A DNA stretch of 64,000 nucleotides from a bacterium Scap17 (GCA_013376735.1 VINJ01000001.1:2356001-2420000); one strand, 5' to 3'. Shown: positions 29,767 to 38,801, counted from the first letter of the stretch. Made by a program: numbers and translations. Notes: generated from the letters alone by a model not told the origin.

Positions 29767-30207
29767 TTATTTGAGTTTACCTACCCACAAGGCAGCCGCT
29801 TCCACCAGCTTCTGGTGCGCATGGCGGAAGGCCTCCTCGCTCTTGCGATAGGGATCAGGGATCTCTTCCCCCTGGCCGCCCGCCAGCCAGCGACCGAACA
29901 GCATCGTCTTGCCACTGACCTGCGGCGCCATCTGGTTGATGGCGCGGCGATGGCCATCGCTCATGACCAGAATCAGGTCTGCAGCCGTCAGCATCTCGAC
30001 CGACACCTGGCGCGCACGATGCTCATCTACCTCGAGCCCTGACTCGACGGCGAAGCGTGCTGCCGTGGGTTCGACCGGGTGATCGACCAGTGCGCCCACA
30101 CCCGCCGAGTGCACTGTCTTGCCAGGCAACGCCTGCTTCAGCAGTGACTCGCCGACCGGACTGCGACAGATGTTGCCGGTACACACCACCAGAATATTGT
30201 TGAACAC
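29767..30207 (-). CDS. Low-molecular-weight protein-tyrosine phosphatase
   Basis: 146 residues from a GTG at 30207 preceded by AGAGGAAG; the upstream in-frame extension is not protein-like. The P-loop CTGNICRS (residues 9-16) contains the nucleophilic Cys9 and Arg15, and IPDPY at 116-120 supplies the general acid Asp118. In Gram-negative bacteria close relatives (Wzb/Etp) dephosphorylate Wzc-type tyrosine kinases that control exopolysaccharide assembly. No kinase or polysaccharide gene is visible here, so the partner is unknown. It lies upstream of the giant gene on the same strand but is separated from it by a strong terminator, so it is a separate transcription unit. Confidence 0.92.
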   Translation of the reverse strand: MFNNILVVCTGNICRSPVGESLLKQALPGKTVHSAGVGALVDHPVEPTAARFAVESGLEVDEHRARQVSVEMLTAADLILVMSDGHRRAINQMAPQVSGKTMLFGRWLAGGQGEEIPDPYRKSEEAFRHAHQKLVEAAALWVGKLK

Positions 30208-30570
30208 GCTGACTTCCTCTTCCTTGTGACGCTTGCACTCATGTTGATGGCCCGGCGCGCGGCAAGCTTGGCCCCGCACGGACGTCAGACGCCCATTGTC
30301 GCATGCTGGCAGCCTGTTCGGCAGGTTCACATTCGACCGCTTCGCGATCGAGCACTGATGACACCTCTGGCTTTTCAAGGGCCAGCAGCGTGCTCATATG
30401 GCAACACTGAGGTGACCCGACGCAATAGCCCCCTGCCCCTTGAAGACCTCAGGCAATATCGCCAAGTCCTGAATGTGTAGCCAATTAAGTGACTGGCTCA
30501 AGGGCCGATCTCGATCCCTCGTGATCCCCATTCAGTCACTTGCTGAACCAGCACCCACCAGGGAGGCAAG
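30208..30570. other. Intergenic region between divergent phosphatase and aldehyde dehydrogenase genes
   Basis: 363 bp that must hold both promoters. No convincing -35/-10 pair was identified. A 9-bp inverted repeat (AAGTGACTG at 30487-30495, CAGTCACTT at 30533-30541) lies just before the dehydrogenase ribosome-binding site (GGGAGGCAAG) and could be an operator or leader hairpin. Confidence 0.4.
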
Positions 30571-31953
30571 ATGAGCAACAAGACACTGACCGCATCCAAC
30601 CCGGCCAATGACAAGGTTCTCAAGGAATACGCCACGCTGAGCAAGGAAGAGGTTCAGCAGAAACTGGAGCAGACGCGCAAGGCGTACTCGAGCTTCAGCC
30701 AGACCACCGTGCAGGATCGTGCGCAGCGCCTCACCGTTCTGGCGGACCTGATCGATGAGCATCAGAAGGAAATCGCCACGCAGATCGCCCATGAGATGGG
30801 CAAGCCCTATGATCAGGGCATCAGCGAGACGCAGATTTCCTCCAGCATCGCGCGCTTCTATGCCGATAACCTGCCCAAGCTGATGGAAACCGAGCAGCGT
30901 GATGTCGACGGTGCCGTGCGTGCCAAGATCGTCAAGGACCCCATCGGCGCCGTCCTCGGCGTGATGCCGTGGAACTATCCGCTCTATCAGGTCATCCGTT
31001 TCGCGGCTCCGGCCCTGGCGGGCGGCAATGTCTGCCTGATGAAGCACGCCTCCAATGTCCCGGGCTGTGCCGATCTGATCACTCAGCTGTTCCACAAGGC
31101 CGACTTTGAAGAGGGTATCTTCACCTGGTTGCCGGTGGGCTCGGAGATGATCGAAGACATCATCAATGATCCCGTTGTCCAGGGCGTCACCCTGACCGGC
31201 AGTGAAGAGGCGGGCCGCAAGGTCGCCGAGCAGGCAGGCGCGGCGCTCAAGCCAAGCGTGCTGGAGCTGGGCGGTATCGATCCGCTGATCGTGCTGGATG
31301 ACGCCGACATCGAACGTGCGGTGGATCTCGCCATCGCCGGGCGTTTCGACAACACCGGCCAGAGCTGCGCCGCGTCCAAGCGCCTGATCGTCGACAAGTC
31401 CCTCGCCGAGGACTTCTCCAAGCGCCTGATCGAGAAGGTCAAGGACATGCGCATGGACGACCCGATGAGCGAAGGGGTCGATATCGGCCCGATGTCTCGC
31501 AAGGACCTGCGCGATGACCTGCATGACCAGGTCCAGCGCGCCATCAAGGCAGGCGCCAAGCTTGAATGCGGTGGTGAGATTCCGGATCGCGACGGTGCCT
31601 GGTATCCGCCGACCGTGCTGACCAATGTCACCCAGGGCAATCCGGCCTTCAATGAAGAACTGTTCGGTCCGGTCGCCTCCGTGGTGGTCGCCGACAACGA
31701 AGCGCATGCCATCGAGCTTGCCAACGACTGCCCCTATGGCCTGGGCAGCACCGTGGTGGCCAAGGACGACGAACGAGGTGAACGCGTCTCTCGTCAGCTG
31801 CAAACTGGCATGAGCTTCGTCAACCGTCCGACCACACCCTTCGCCCAGCTGCCCTTCGGTGGTGTCAAAGGCAGTGGCTATGGTCGTGAGCAGAGCGAAT
31901 ATGGCTTCGGTGCCTTCATGAACATCCGCACCGTCTATGTCGCTGAACACTGA
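30571..31953 (+). CDS. NAD(P)-dependent succinate-semialdehyde-type dehydrogenase
   Basis: 460 residues, the length of E. coli Sad/YneI-like enzymes, which oxidise succinate semialdehyde to succinate. Aldehyde dehydrogenase signatures are clear: PWNYPLYQ (cofactor and substrate region), TGSEEAG, LELGG with the general-base Glu, NTGQSCAASKR with the catalytic Cys, and ELFGPVAS. The absence of a long N-terminal extension favours the Sad group over the longer GabD enzymes. A strong GGGAGG ribosome site precedes the ATG. It is monocistronic, with a terminator downstream, so genome context does not reveal whether the real substrate is succinate semialdehyde or another short aldehyde. Confidence 0.85.
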   Translation: MSNKTLTASNPANDKVLKEYATLSKEEVQQKLEQTRKAYSSFSQTTVQDRAQRLTVLADLIDEHQKEIATQIAHEMGKPYDQGISETQISSSIARFYADNLPKLMETEQRDVDGAVRAKIVKDPIGAVLGVMPWNYPLYQVIRFAAPALAGGNVCLMKHASNVPGCADLITQLFHKADFEEGIFTWLPVGSEMIEDIINDPVVQGVTLTGSEEAGRKVAEQAGAALKPSVLELGGIDPLIVLDDADIERAVDLAIAGRFDNTGQSCAASKRLIVDKSLAEDFSKRLIEKVKDMRMDDPMSEGVDIGPMSRKDLRDDLHDQVQRAIKAGAKLECGGEIPDRDGAWYPPTVLTNVTQGNPAFNEELFGPVASVVVADNEAHAIELANDCPYGLGSTVVAKDDERGERVSRQLQTGMSFVNRPTTPFAQLPFGGVKGSGYGREQSEYGFGAFMNIRTVYVAEH

Positions 31954-32024
31954 GAGGCTCAGTCCTGACTCGCCAAGCACTGGCCGCTGAGCGTTGAGGT
32001 GCAACGCGACGCCAGCGACGCTGA

Positions 32025-32056
32025 TAGCTGAATAGCTGAATAGCTGAAGAGCTGAA
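32025..32056 (+). repeat. Short 8-bp tandem repeat
   Basis: Three perfect copies of TAGCTGAA followed by one GAGCTGAA, between the dehydrogenase stop codon and its terminator. A simple-sequence tract outside any gene; a site for slippage but without evident function. Confidence 0.8.
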
Positions 32057-32102
32057 GAGACTGCAGCGGATGATTCACTCCAGTCCCTTCGCGGCAACGA
32101 AC

Positions 32103-32130
32103 AACGCCCCGCTTTTCAGCGGGGCGTTTT
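32103..32130 (+). terminator. Terminator after aldehyde dehydrogenase
   Basis: Stem AACGCCCCGC (32103-32112) pairs with GCGGGGCGTT (32119-32128), loop of 6, followed by TT. It may also serve the converging cation exporter gene. Confidence 0.85.
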
Positions 32131-32202
32131 GCGTCAGGGATTCGCATGCTTTGCCTTGCGATATTCCCTCCCTCAACCAGTGCGCTGATCGCACTCATGA
32201 CA

Positions 32203-33261
32203 TCAGCGCGTCACGCAGCCCTGCAGGCATGCCTCGCCTTCCAGCTGAACCGTAACGTGCGAGATGTCATGGCCGTCGCGCAGATAGGCCTGAACACGCT
32301 CCAGCACATCGCCGGGCACGCTGGTGGCGGCCACGACGACATGCAGACTGGCAATCGGCGACTGAGGCGTCAGCCCCCAGAGATGCAGGTCATGTACGCT
32401 CTCCACGCCCTCAAGCGCCAGGATGCCCGCCTGGATATCGGCGTGATCGAGCTGCTCCGGCGTGCCTTCCAGCAAGGTATGCGCCGAACGCTTCACCAAC
32501 GACCAGGCGCCGCGCAATATCAGCACCGCCGCGAGCACTGACAACAGCGGGTCAGCCTGATTCCAGCCGGTAGTCATGATGATCAGCGAGGCGACGATGG
32601 CCGCCACCGAGCCGAGCAGGTCCCCCATTACGTGCAGTACCGCGCCGCGCAGATTGAGGTTGTCCTGATCGCCCTGATGCAGGATACGAAATGCCACGAT
32701 ATTGACGACAAGTCCGAGCACGGCGATGGCCAGCATCGGTCCCGCCAGTACTTCGGAGGGCAGCCAGAGCCGCTTGATGGCGGCCACCACGATCGCCGCC
32801 CCGATCACCAGCAGAGTCAGGCCATTGACGAACGCGGCCAGCACCTGAAAGCGTGCATAGCCGAAGGTCAGCTTGCGGGTCGCCGCCCGATGCCCGAGGC
32901 GAAACGCGCCCCAGGCCAATGCCAGCGACACGGTATCACTGAGCATGTGCCCGGCATCCGCCAAGAGGGCCAGTGAGCCCGCGACCAGCCCGCCGACCAC
33001 CTCCGCCAGCATGAAGCCGCCCGTCAGATACATCGCCAGCTTGACGCGTCGCTCGCTGTCGGCGGTCACCTCAGGCGCATGATCATGGTGGTGCCCATGA
33101 TGATCGTGCGAATGGCCGTGTGAATGTTCATATGAGTGGCCGTGTGAATGGCCATGCGAGTGCCTGCCTGAAGGGTCAGAGCCATGAGAATGATCGTGAG
33201 CGTGCTGCCCGGAAGGCTCATGCGAGGGATCGCGAACCTCATCTTGCGGTGTCGATGCCAT
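32203..33261 (-). CDS. Cation diffusion facilitator (ZitB-like zinc exporter)
   Basis: 352 residues with a GGAGG-type ribosome site. Residues about 18-64 are extremely histidine-rich (HSHGHSHGH patterns), a likely zinc-binding cytoplasmic loop. Six transmembrane helices follow; DAGHMLSD in helix II and HVMGDLLGS in helix V provide the HxxxD pairs of the transport zinc site typical of ZitB/CzcD. The C-terminal cytoplasmic domain (VESVHDLHLWGLTP) is the ferredoxin-like CDF dimer domain. It should export Zn2+ (possibly Cd2+ or Co2+) from cytoplasm to periplasm in exchange for protons. No metal regulator gene adjoins it. Metal specificity is inferred. Confidence 0.92.
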   Translation of the reverse strand: MASTPQDEVRDPSHEPSGQHAHDHSHGSDPSGRHSHGHSHGHSYEHSHGHSHDHHGHHHDHAPEVTADSERRVKLAMYLTGGFMLAEVVGGLVAGSLALLADAGHMLSDTVSLALAWGAFRLGHRAATRKLTFGYARFQVLAAFVNGLTLLVIGAAIVVAAIKRLWLPSEVLAGPMLAIAVLGLVVNIVAFRILHQGDQDNLNLRGAVLHVMGDLLGSVAAIVASLIIMTTGWNQADPLLSVLAAVLILRGAWSLVKRSAHTLLEGTPEQLDHADIQAGILALEGVESVHDLHLWGLTPQSPIASLHVVVAATSVPGDVLERVQAYLRDGHDISHVTVQLEGEACLQGCVTR

Positions 33262-33449
33262 TCAACCTCCGGCCATCTAATGAAAAAAGAAACGTGTCTG
33301 CATGATGCGCAGCGTAACATCGAAAGTCGCGCGGCTTTCAAGACGCATTGGCGGATTTTCGCGTTCCGATAAAGGCCAGCAGCCACTGCGCCAGCTTGAT
33401 AGGATAGTTATCACTTGCGAAGCAACGAATAAAGGACTCCCCCCTCCCC

Positions 33450-34379
33450 ATGAGCCTCTCCTCCGAGACGACCCCCTCCCGTTCACCCCTCAAGGCCGAC
33501 CTGCTTCTCCTGCTGGTCACCATCATCGCCGCCGCAGGCTGGATCTTCTCCAAGGAGGCGATGGCCGGCATGCCTCCACTGCTGTTCATCGGCAGCCGCT
33601 TCCTCCTGGCAGGCCTGATTCTGGCGATCTTCGACGCTCGCTCGCTGGGACAGCTACCCACCAGACGCAAGCTGCGCGCCAGCGGCGTCGGAGTCCTGTT
33701 CGGGGGCGCCATGGCCTGCTGGTCGCTGGGGGTCGCACTGTCTGATCAGCTGGGCGTGATCGCCTTCATCAACAGCTTCGGCATCCTGCTGGTGCCGGTG
33801 CTCGCACGACTGCTGTTCAAGGACAGGCCACCGCTGAGCACCTGGATCGCACTGCCCACCGCCCTGCTCGGATTCGCCCTACTCGGCATGGGCCAGCCCG
33901 GCGCGACCGATGGCTTCACCATCGAGCCCGCTCAATGGCTCATCTTCGGCGCCGCCTGCCTGTTCGCTCTGGTGTTCAACTTCAATTCACGCCTGGTACG
34001 CAATATCCCGGCCCTGCCGCTGACGGCCATCCAGCTGATGACCACCGGCGTCACCTGCCTGATACTGTCGGCGCTCAGCGAGAGCTGGCCCGCCGGCATC
34101 AGTCTCGACATCCTGAGCTGGTTCCTGGCCAGCACCCTGATCGCCAGCACCCTGCGCTTCTTCCTGCAGATCTACGCACAGGGCCTGACCACCCCCAGCC
34201 ACGCCTCAGTCATCCTGATGCTGGAAGCGGTCTGGGCCGCCCTGATGTCGGCAGCCTGGTTCGGTGAGCGCATGACCCTGATCCAGATGACCGGCTGTGG
34301 CCTGATCTTCACCGCCCTGCTGATCAATCGCTGGCAGTGGATCTCGCGTCTGTGGCGCCAGCGGAGAGCCGCCTCTTGA
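33450..34379 (+). CDS. DMT-superfamily EamA-type transporter
   Basis: 309 residues with about ten hydrophobic helices arranged as two EamA halves (about 12-145 and 160-300). The second half has the familiar GLTTPSHASVILMLEAVWAALMSAAWFGERM end-of-domain pattern. Family members move amino acids, nucleosides or other small metabolites, mostly outward; the substrate cannot be read from sequence. AAAGGA about 11 nt upstream supports the ATG. The next gene begins 94 nt downstream on the same strand and may be cotranscribed. Confidence 0.88.
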   Translation: MSLSSETTPSRSPLKADLLLLLVTIIAAAGWIFSKEAMAGMPPLLFIGSRFLLAGLILAIFDARSLGQLPTRRKLRASGVGVLFGGAMACWSLGVALSDQLGVIAFINSFGILLVPVLARLLFKDRPPLSTWIALPTALLGFALLGMGQPGATDGFTIEPAQWLIFGAACLFALVFNFNSRLVRNIPALPLTAIQLMTTGVTCLILSALSESWPAGISLDILSWFLASTLIASTLRFFLQIYAQGLTTPSHASVILMLEAVWAALMSAAWFGERMTLIQMTGCGLIFTALLINRWQWISRLWRQRRAAS

Positions 34380-34473
34380 GCAAGCGGCCTGACTTGAGTG
34401 TCGCGCTGGCCGCCACCATGTCAAAAGCATGAACGCTTGGCATGTCGTCCCCTTCCTCAGCCTCGGAGCCTCC

Positions 34474-35580
34474 ATGATTGCCACATTACTCGGCGTACTG
34501 ACGCTGCTGATGGCAGCCTTCACCTTGCTGCCATTGACGCGCATTCGCCACTGGTCGGTGCGCATCATGGACTTCCCCCGTCTGCAGCTGGCCGCATTGT
34601 GGGCGGTGCTGTTGATCGCCGACCTCACGGTCTCCGGGCTGGCGCCAGGGCTCAGGATATCGTTGGCAGTCATCGCCGTGGCCGGGCTCATCTATCAGGC
34701 GCACTGGATCGCGCCCTATACCCGCCTCTTTCCCTGCGAGTCCGCGCGCACCCAACAGCACGACCGGCAGCGTCAGGTCCGCCTGCTCACCGCCAATGTC
34801 CTGACCAGCAATCATGACAGTGACAAGCTGCTGGCCATCGTCGAACGTGAGCAACCCGACGTGCTGGTGACGCTGGAATCCGATGACTGGTGGCAGCAGC
34901 GGCTCGACGTGCTCGAGGCGGACAGCGAGCAATACGGCTATTCCCACACCCTCAAGTGTCCGCTGGACAACCTCTATGGCATGCATGTGTATTCGCGCCT
35001 GCCCTTGCATGACGCCAGAATCAATTATCTGGTGGAAGATGACGTGCCCTCGATGCATGCGCAGCTGGAACTGGCCAGCGGTGACCGCGTGCGAGTGCAC
35101 TTCCTGCATCCGGCGCCACCCAGCCCGACCGAGAATGACGAATCGTCCGAGCGGGATGCCGAACTGATCATCGTGGCGCGCAGCGTCGCCGACAGCCAGC
35201 AGCCGGTGATCGTGACCGGTGACCTCAACGACGTGGCCTGGTCTCGTACCACGCGCCTGTTCCGCAAGCTGTCCGGTCTGCTGGACCCGCGCGTCGGCCG
35301 TGGCATGTTCAATACCTTCCACGCCAACATTCCCCTGCTGCGCTGGCCGCTGGATCACCTCTTCCACAGCGAGCATTTCAGTGTGGTGCGCGTGGCGCGC
35401 ATGGAAGCCTTCGGCTCCGACCACTTCCCGCTGCTCACCGAACTGGCGCTGACGCCCGCCCAGGACACCGACGAGACACTCGATGCCCCGGAGCCGGACG
35501 CCGACGACCAGGCCGAGGCCAGCGAGACCGCCAACGACGAGGATGTCAGCCAGCAGGACGTGCCGAAGCCGGGTCGCTGA
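34474..35580 (+). CDS. Membrane-anchored endonuclease/exonuclease/phosphatase family protein
   Basis: 368 residues from the ATG at 34474, which has GGAG upstream; an ATG at 34429 without a ribosome site is the alternative. Three N-terminal hydrophobic segments (first 90 residues or so) resemble those of YafD-like EEP proteins. The catalytic domain shows LTANVLTSN (Asn), LVTLESDDWW (metal Glu), VTGDLNDVAWS (Asp/Asn) and FGSDHFPLL (catalytic His). The C-terminal 45 residues are acidic and probably disordered. Such proteins hydrolyse phosphodiester bonds; the active site is likely periplasmic or extracytoplasmic. The substrate (nucleic acid, phospholipid or other) is unknown. Confidence 0.85.
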   Translation: MIATLLGVLTLLMAAFTLLPLTRIRHWSVRIMDFPRLQLAALWAVLLIADLTVSGLAPGLRISLAVIAVAGLIYQAHWIAPYTRLFPCESARTQQHDRQRQVRLLTANVLTSNHDSDKLLAIVEREQPDVLVTLESDDWWQQRLDVLEADSEQYGYSHTLKCPLDNLYGMHVYSRLPLHDARINYLVEDDVPSMHAQLELASGDRVRVHFLHPAPPSPTENDESSERDAELIIVARSVADSQQPVIVTGDLNDVAWSRTTRLFRKLSGLLDPRVGRGMFNTFHANIPLLRWPLDHLFHSEHFSVVRVARMEAFGSDHFPLLTELALTPAQDTDETLDAPEPDADDQAEASETANDEDVSQQDVPKPGR

Positions 35581-35667
35581 GCACGACAGGACCGAGATGG
35601 CATTTGGCTGAATTCTCCAAAAGGTCCCAGACTGGCTGATGAGGCTTGAGCCATACGGGAGGCAGGC

Positions 35668-36432
35668 ATGCGAGGACTCGACTGGCTGGGCACGCGGCTG
35701 GCGCGTCATCTCACGGCGCCGGGCAAGTTGCCGGCGCATCGCGCCACGTCATCACCGGAAAAGCTGGCTGCCACCCTGCGGCGCGGCGATGTCCTGCTGG
35801 TCGAGGGCACCTCCCGCATCAGCACCGCCATTCGCTACCTCACCCAATCCACCTGGTCCCACGCCGCGCTCTGCGTGCGCACCCCACTGAACAGCAGAGG
35901 CCGCCCGGTCAAGGGCGACTGCCTGCTGGAAGCGGAGGTCAGCGCCGGGGTGCGCCGCGTGCCTCTCAACCATTACTGGCACCAGCACACGCGCATCTGC
36001 CGTCCGGTCGGACTCACGGAGGAGGAGATCAGCGCATTGATCGCCCATGCCGAGGCGCGGCTGGGCCATCAATATGACCTGCGCAATATCGTCGATCTGG
36101 CTCGCTATCTGATTCGCACGCCTCCGGTGCCCAGCCGCTATCGACGCCGCATGCTGGCACTGGGCAGCGGCGACCCGACCCGTGCGATCTGCTCATCGCT
36201 GATCGCCGAGGCCTTCCAGGCTGTGCGCTATCCCATCCTGCCAGACAGTGACGTCGTGCCCTCCAGCGACCCGGCATGCCTGCACTGCTATCAGGAATTG
36301 CTGCATATCCGCCATCACAGCCTGTTTGCGCCCTGCGACTTCGATATCTCGCCCTACTTCGACATCATCAAGCCGACCCTGTGCGCCGGATTCGATCCCC
36401 ATCGCCTGCAGTGGAGCGAACCGCCCACCTGA
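35668..36432 (+). CDS. YiiX/NlpC-P60-like permuted papain-fold amidase
   Basis: 254 residues. The motif RRGDVLLVEG, the catalytic-type His65 in TWSHAAL, acidic residues near 88-90 (LLEAE) and Cys175 in AICSSLIAEAF match the circularly permuted NlpC/P60 (YiiX/YebB) group, in which the His precedes the Cys. These enzymes are thought to hydrolyse amide or thioester bonds in peptides or lipids; the exact substrate is unresolved. No signal peptide is clear, so the location is uncertain. GGGAGGCAGGC lies before the ATG. It stands alone 87 nt after the EEP gene on the same strand and may belong to that transcript. Confidence 0.8.
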   Translation: MRGLDWLGTRLARHLTAPGKLPAHRATSSPEKLAATLRRGDVLLVEGTSRISTAIRYLTQSTWSHAALCVRTPLNSRGRPVKGDCLLEAEVSAGVRRVPLNHYWHQHTRICRPVGLTEEEISALIAHAEARLGHQYDLRNIVDLARYLIRTPPVPSRYRRRMLALGSGDPTRAICSSLIAEAFQAVRYPILPDSDVVPSSDPACLHCYQELLHIRHHSLFAPCDFDISPYFDIIKPTLCAGFDPHRLQWSEPPT

Positions 36433-36548
36433 TCTGATATGCTGCGCGCCATCCGCGGCCTGGCTGGCCGACGCTTGTGCATCAGCTCTCCTGTGCCGAC
36501 TGAGCCGCCTGCCGCCCACTGACACTCTTCACGACCGGAACCACGCCC

Positions 36549-37049
36549 GTGACCAACAACGACATCATCCGTCGCCTGCGCTACGCGCTGAACCTCTCCG
36601 ACACCGACATGATCAACACCTTCGCTGCCGCGGACCACGAGGTCTCACGCGCCCAGATCAGCGATTGGCTCAAGCGCGATGATGATGAAGCCCAGCAGCG
36701 CATCAAGGACATCGACCTGGCCAGGTTCCTCAATGGCCTGATCAACGTGCGCCGCGGCAAGCGCGAAGGCACCCAGCCGGCGCCTGAAAAGCGTCTCGAC
36801 AACAACCTGATTCTGCGCAAGCTCAAGATCGCCTTCGAGCTCAAGGATGACGACATGCTCGAGCTACTGGCACTGGCCGGATTCGAGCTGATCACCAAGT
36901 CCGAGCTGTCTGCCTTCTTCCGCAAGCCCGATCATCGCCACTACCGCGAGTGCAAGGACCAGATCCTGCGCAACCTGCTCAAGGGCATCGAACTGCGCCA
37001 TCGTCGCCAAGACCCCGAGACCGAGCAGCACGCCGTCGATCCGGTCTGA
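36549..37049 (+). CDS. yehS: YehS-like DUF1456 protein
   Basis: 166 residues from a GTG start. Two copies of the DUF1456 helical repeat are visible, at about 1-70 (NNDIIRRLRYALNLSDTDMI) and 85-150 (NNLILRKLKIAFELKDDDML), as in E. coli YehS. The biochemical role of the family is unknown. The repeated helix-rich units with EVSRAQISDWLKR suggest nucleic-acid or protein binding, but this is only resemblance. The ribosome site is weak. It ends shortly before an 18-bp perfect hairpin that likely terminates it. Confidence 0.9.
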   Translation: MTNNDIIRRLRYALNLSDTDMINTFAAADHEVSRAQISDWLKRDDDEAQQRIKDIDLARFLNGLINVRRGKREGTQPAPEKRLDNNLILRKLKIAFELKDDDMLELLALAGFELITKSELSAFFRKPDHRHYRECKDQILRNLLKGIELRHRRQDPETEQHAVDPV

Positions 37050-37067
37050 TCAGACCCTGATGTGACG

Positions 37068-37114
37068 CCATACAACAACGCCGCCTCGGATTCCGGGGCG
37101 GCGTTGTTGTATGG
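37068..37114. terminator. 18-bp perfect inverted repeat between convergent yehS and arsR
   Basis: Positions 37068-37085 pair perfectly with 37097-37114 around an 11-nt loop. It lacks a long T-run but is well placed to end both converging transcripts. Confidence 0.65.
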
Positions 37115-37139
37115 CGGCAATGGCGGTACCCACAGCGGC

Positions 37140-37484
37140 TCAGCATTCGCGGTTGGGGCGCCCTTCCATGGTGGCCAGGCGCGCCAGCAACGGCGCCATG
37201 CGGTGCTGGCTCCCTTCCGCCGCCGCGACCAGCGCCGGCAATACCCAGCACGGCAGGTCAGGCATCAGGCGGTAGTAGACCCATTGTCCCTGGCGGCGAT
37301 CCAGCAGCAGACCACAATTGCGCAACTGGGCCAGATGGCGCGATACCTTGGGCTGCGACTCCTGCAACACGTAGGTCATCTCGCATACGCAAAGCTCGCC
37401 TTCTGCATGGATAAGCAACATCAGCACAAGGCGTGTATCGTCGCTGAGGCATTTGAAAAGACGTGTCGGGGTCAGAAGAGACAA
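37140..37484 (-). CDS. ArsR-family metalloregulator (orphan copy)
   Basis: 114 residues with the ArsR/SmtB winged helix (SQPKVSRHLAQLRNCGLL) and a metalloid site ELCVCE with Cys32 and Cys34 at the start of the DNA-recognition region, as in arsenite-responsive repressors; a further Cys is the last residue. It is clearly related to the second ArsR at 54094-54498. It presumably represses its own operon until As(III) or Sb(III) binds. Its only same-strand upstream neighbour is a decayed reading frame, so it may be an orphan left after loss of an arsenic operon, or act on the other ars operon in this window. Confidence 0.88.
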   Translation of the reverse strand: MSLLTPTRLFKCLSDDTRLVLMLLIHAEGELCVCEMTYVLQESQPKVSRHLAQLRNCGLLLDRRQGQWVYYRLMPDLPCWVLPALVAAAEGSQHRMAPLLARLATMEGRPNREC

Positions 37485-37502
37485 TGCAGAATTCCACCTG
37501 AT

Positions 37503-37736
37503 TCAATGATGTGAGCGTGCCGCCAACCACAGCTGCAAGCGCGTGCGAATTTCGTTCAAGGCGCGCCCATAGGACACCGCAGTATCCTCATTGCGCGGAT
37601 CCTCGATATCCCAGAACAACAGCTCATCGGTCTGGCCATCCCACTGGCGACACTGCTGCATCGCCTTCTGATACGACGCGATGGCGGTATCGAAGGGTTG
37701 AGATCGGTAGCGATCGACTCGCTCGCCAAGTCTGAG
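37503..37736 (-). pseudogene. Decayed gene remnant, possibly arsenate-reductase/LMW-PTP-like
   Basis: On the minus strand an open frame of about 78 codons ends at 37503 and begins directly after an in-frame stop, with no start codon; protein-like sequence also continues in another frame up to about 37860, which suggests a frameshifted gene. The frame contains a C-x-x-W-x-G pattern followed by FWDIEDPRNED, reminiscent of the C-terminal WxxxDP region of low-molecular-weight phosphatase-type ArsC. The phosphatase P-loop was not found. Position just upstream of arsR fits a lost arsenic gene, but the family assignment is tentative. Confidence 0.4.
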
Positions 37737-37866
37737 TCATCGCCCCCGGCGCGTGCAAGAAGGTCCGACGCATGCTGTAGCGAGGCACCAGTTGCTCGCC
37801 ACTCGAGAGCTCTTCCCAAGAGCTGCCCGCCACAACCCAAGCCCCGGCCAGTAGCTAGCAACTCAG

Positions 37867-38730
37867 CTAGTCATCATCGCCCTCTTCGGCACTCTTCTGG
37901 CGCGCCTTGCGCTCCTGCTCTTCTTCCATGGCCGCCATGATGTTCTCGAGCAGCGCATCCACGTCCGGCGCTTCGGCGTCGTCCTCATAAAGGCCCGTCA
38001 GCTCGACATCCGGGTCCATATCACCGGCCTCAAACAATGCCCAGATCTCATCGGCGTAGCGTGTCTGTGCCAGTTCAGGCGCGAACATCGCGTAGTAGGC
38101 GGTGATATTGGCGACATCACGCGCCAACATGCTCTTGGCATTATTGTTGGCCGCAGCATCGACCGCCTGCGGCAGATCAATGATCACTGGGCCATAGTCA
38201 TCGACCAGCACGTTGAACTCGGACAGGTCGCCATGCACCAGGCCGGCATGCAGCATGCGCACGATGTACTGCATCATCAGCGCATGGTCTTCCCGCGCCT
38301 GCTCGGCGGACATCGAGACATCATTCAGGCGCGGCGCCACATTGCCGTCGTCATCGGTGACCAGCTCCATCAGCAGCACGCCATCGAAGCAGCCGAACGG
38401 TTGCGGCACGCGCACACCGGCATCGGCCAGACGATACAGCGCATCGACCTCGGCATTCTGCCAGGCGGCTTCCTGCTGGTTGCGTCCGAAGCCGGAGCCC
38501 TTCTCCATCGCCCGCTGACGGCGACTGTTGCGCACCTTGCGGCCTTCCTGATAGAGCACGGCCTGCTTGAAGCTGCGCTGGGCAGCATCCTTGTAGACCT
38601 TGGCACAGCGGATCTCGTCTCCGCAGCGCACGACGTAGACCGAGGCTTCCTTGCCACTCATCAAGGGGCGAAGCACTTCATCGACCAGGCCGTCATCTAT
38701 GAGCGGCTGGATTCTCTTTGGCGTTTTCAT
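37867..38730 (-). CDS. RIO-type serine/threonine protein kinase
   Basis: 287 residues if started at the ATG at 38730 (MKTPKRIQPL), which resembles PA4780-like relatives; an upstream ATG at 38790 would add 20 residues with a poorly spaced AAGG. The nucleotide-binding loop MSGKEASVYVV, catalytic loop VHGDLSEFNVL and metal-binding IDLPQAVD are all intact, so an active kinase is expected. The C-terminal 50 residues are strongly acidic with Glu/Asp runs. Bacterial RIO1-like kinases have unclear substrates, although eukaryotic and archaeal ones act in ribosome maturation. It appears monocistronic, beyond the terminator of the alcohol dehydrogenase gene. Confidence 0.88.
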   Translation of the reverse strand: MKTPKRIQPLIDDGLVDEVLRPLMSGKEASVYVVRCGDEIRCAKVYKDAAQRSFKQAVLYQEGRKVRNSRRQRAMEKGSGFGRNQQEAAWQNAEVDALYRLADAGVRVPQPFGCFDGVLLMELVTDDDGNVAPRLNDVSMSAEQAREDHALMMQYIVRMLHAGLVHGDLSEFNVLVDDYGPVIIDLPQAVDAAANNNAKSMLARDVANITAYYAMFAPELAQTRYADEIWALFEAGDMDPDVELTGLYEDDAEAPDVDALLENIMAAMEEEQERKARQKSAEEGDDD

Positions 38731-38801
38731 CGCGTTCTTATACGCGTTTTGCGATACATCGGGAATCACCCTGTAGCAATTTTGTGACATACCTTACGAC
38801 A

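Noticed and set aside
30532-32097. 521-codon minus-strand frame opposite the aldehyde dehydrogenase
   Set aside because: Shadow of the dehydrogenase gene; the plus-strand protein has complete catalytic motifs.
34486-35739. 417-codon minus-strand frame opposite the EEP-family gene
   Set aside because: Antisense shadow with His/Gln/Arg-rich composition and no motifs.
37556-37861. 101-codon minus-strand frame upstream of the orphan arsR
   Set aside because: Composition is not protein-like in its second half; the remnant in the other frame (37503-37736) fits better. It may contain the frameshifted N-terminal part, so it is noted but not called as a gene.
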